Assembly: GCA_011334435.1 (NCBI GenBank)
Contig: DTPJ01000083.1
Coordinates: forward strand, 1 to 5,974
Reading direction: 5' to 3'
From: Candidatus Poribacteria bacterium
GTDB taxonomy: Bacteria > Poribacteria > DTPJ01
DNA: 5,974 nucleotides
The notes under the pieces are model-generated. The model was given only the letters and a program-made list of their open reading frames with translations, was not told the DNA's origin and did not search any database. Positions 4,417 through 5,974 of the stretch are shown in pieces; within the stretch, counting starts at the first letter, position 1; the number at the start of each line of letters is the position of its first letter. A program made the translations under genes and the position numbers.

Positions 4417-5974
4417 ATGCGTATATCAAGATTTCAATTGAAACTGACATTAATATTTTTGCTTGTCTTGCTTATCCCAGCGATAACCGCAACTCTTTTA
4501 ACTAAATATATCTTGACAATACAGAGGGCTGTTATAAATGTAGATCAAAAGGCAGAGGCAGTCCTGCAAGAGACAAAGATTATCGCAGATGACATAATTG
4601 AAAAAGCAAAAGAGGAATGTCTTTCTGTTGCACAAGTGGTCTCTGATAATTTGACTGAAAATGATATTGATCTCAGTTCATCTAAAAAAGTCCAAGAGTC
4701 TATCAAAGGTATTGTTCTACCCGGACACACGTTTAATATTATCATATTAGATTATAATAATCCTATAACGAAATCCAAAGTCATTTTTGCAACTTCTCAA
4801 GATTATGAAAGTCTTTTAGATTCAATGTCAGAAAAATTGAAAAGCAATGATGATACATCATATCAAAATACATCATATCAAGATGGGGATTTAGTTTATG
4901 GCGTCGTTCCTCTTATGAAAAATTCCAAACAAGTGGCGTCTGTTATAGTCTATAAACGACTTGGAGAAGGATTAGTTAAAAATGTGATCGATCTTCAAAA
5001 ATTGTTGGGCATTTATGCACTCAAAGAAGATGTAGAGGACATAATATGGATTTTTGTCATCGGGTTAATAGTAATTTTTGCGGTTTTAGGGATATTGCTT
5101 GCCACTTTCTTAGCAAGAAGTGTTACAAAACCTATTCTTGACCTTGTCGCAGGGACAAAAGAGATCGCCAAGGGGAATTTAGACTATCGGGTAGAATCTA
5201 AGGGCAAAGATGAGATCGCAGAATTAATAGAGTCGTTTAACTTAATGGCGGGACAGCTAAAATCCAGTAGGGATAGGCTAATGATGACCGAAAGGGTTGC
5301 TGCTTGGCGAGATGTTGCTCGTCAGATCGCACATGAGATCAAAAATTTGCTTAGCCCAATCCAATTGTCAATGTATAGGTTGAAGAGAAATCTCGGCAGT
5401 GAAAGATACATAGAGATATTTGAGCAATCTTATGCTAACATAACAAATGAAGTGGAAAGTCTCAAAAATATGGTTACAGAATTTTCAAACTTCGCTAAGA
5501 TGCCAAAACCTCGTCTGCATCCAGTTTCAATAAATGAGATCGTCCAAAGTGCGATGAGCCTTTATAATGAACTGCCTGAGAATATAGAAATAAGGTCAAA
5601 TCTTGCTGACAACCTTCCACAAGTTATGGCAGACTCCGATCAGATGAGGCAGGTCTTACATAACCTCATTGGCAATGCTGTTGATGCGATGCCAGAAGGA
5701 GGACAACTGACCATAACAACAAGGCTTGATACAGATAACGTCATAATGGAGATAGAGGATACTGGTTGTGGTATGTCAGAAGAGGTTAGACAGAGGATTT
5801 TTACGCCATATTTCACAACTAAGGAAAAGGGAACAGGTCTTGGGATGGCAATTGTCGCACAGATCGTTGGGGAACATGGCGGAGAAATCTCCGTCCAAAG
5901 CACACAGGGTATCGGAACAAAAGTCACAATTAAGCTAAAGGCGGGCGTTGATGAAAAGATGATCGCCGAAAATG
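4417..5974 (+). CDS. NtrY-like membrane sensor histidine kinase, 3'-truncated
   Basis: The frame is open for 519 codons to the right edge. It encodes a two-component sensor that would autophosphorylate on His and pass phosphate to a response regulator, possibly encoded just downstream. Layout: membrane segment 8-28; extracytoplasmic sensor region about 29-208, possibly Cache/PAS-like (block LVYGVVPLMKNSKQVASVIV); membrane segment 209-233; HAMP about 234-287; HisKA with ERVAAWRDVARQIAHEIKN, phospho-acceptor H306; and HATPase with N-box NLIGNAVDAM (N420), G1 box DTGCGM (448-453), F box FTPYF (462-466) and G2 box GTGLGM (472-477). The AAWRDVAR...PIQLS context is typical of NtrY-type kinases. The usual Pro after HEIKN is Leu (L311). 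All ATP-binding boxes are present, so only the last few residues or a small extension are missing. The start is ATG 4417: an in-frame TAA at 4405 excludes earlier starts and hydrophobic sequence begins at once, but no clear Shine-Dalgarno site precedes it. The ligand is unknown. Confidence 0.93.
   Translation, partial: MRISRFQLKLTLIFLLVLLIPAITATLLTKYILTIQRAVINVDQKAEAVLQETKIIADDIIEKAKEECLSVAQVVSDNLTENDIDLSSSKKVQESIKGIVLPGHTFNIIILDYNNPITKSKVIFATSQDYESLLDSMSEKLKSNDDTSYQNTSYQDGDLVYGVVPLMKNSKQVASVIVYKRLGEGLVKNVIDLQKLLGIYALKEDVEDIIWIFVIGLIVIFAVLGILLATFLARSVTKPILDLVAGTKEIAKGNLDYRVESKGKDEIAELIESFNLMAGQLKSSRDRLMMTERVAAWRDVARQIAHEIKNLLSPIQLSMYRLKRNLGSERYIEIFEQSYANITNEVESLKNMVTEFSNFAKMPKPRLHPVSINEIVQSAMSLYNELPENIEIRSNLADNLPQVMADSDQMRQVLHNLIGNAVDAMPEGGQLTITTRLDTDNVIMEIEDTGCGMSEEVRQRIFTPYFTTKEKGTGLGMAIVAQIVGEHGGEISVQSTQGIGTKVTIKLKAGVDEKMIAEN
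4853..4881 (+). repeat. in-frame 15-bp tandem duplication in the kinase sensor region
   Basis: ATACATCATATCAA occurs at 4853-4866 and again at 4868-4881, a 15-base period with one differing base between copies. It encodes DTSYQ then NTSYQ (residues 146-155) in the extracytoplasmic region of the kinase. The period is a multiple of three, so the frame is kept. It looks like a recent slippage duplication in a surface loop. Confidence 0.85.

Overview
The window is AT-rich, densely packed bacterial DNA with every supported gene on the + strand. No rRNA, tRNA, CRISPR array or mobile element was recognised. The mix of an AmmeMemoRadiSam-type radical SAM enzyme, a creatininase-family amidohydrolase, a DUF1080 protein and an NtrY-like sensor kinase suggests an uncultured environmental bacterium. 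Creatininase-family and DUF1080 genes are abundant in groups such as Poribacteria and Planctomycetes, but the sequence alone cannot fix the phylum, so this is a weak inference.

Positions 2-4288 look like one transcription unit of six genes with gaps of 2 to 17 bases. They are: the 3' part of amrS (radical SAM, cut by the left edge); a creatininase-family metal-dependent hydrolase; a 184-residue multi-pass membrane protein; a 101-residue protein with two predicted membrane segments; purM (AIR synthetase of purine synthesis, GTG start); and a 209-residue DUF1080 protein whose start is set by a strong Shine-Dalgarno site overlapping the purM stop codon. A strong Rho-independent terminator at 4294-4351 closes the unit.

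A second unit begins at 4417 with a membrane histidine kinase (two membrane segments around an extracytoplasmic sensor region, HAMP, HisKA, HATPase) that runs off the right edge after 519 codons. It is the longest coding region in the window.

Only purM has a firmly assignable pathway. The other operon members have family-level assignments, and nothing here shows that they act together. The most interesting points are the amrS/creatininase-family pair inside a purM operon with two unknown membrane proteins, a Pro-to-Leu change next to the kinase's phospho-acceptor motif, and a small in-frame tandem duplication in its sensor region. I see no clear evidence of a wholly new system.
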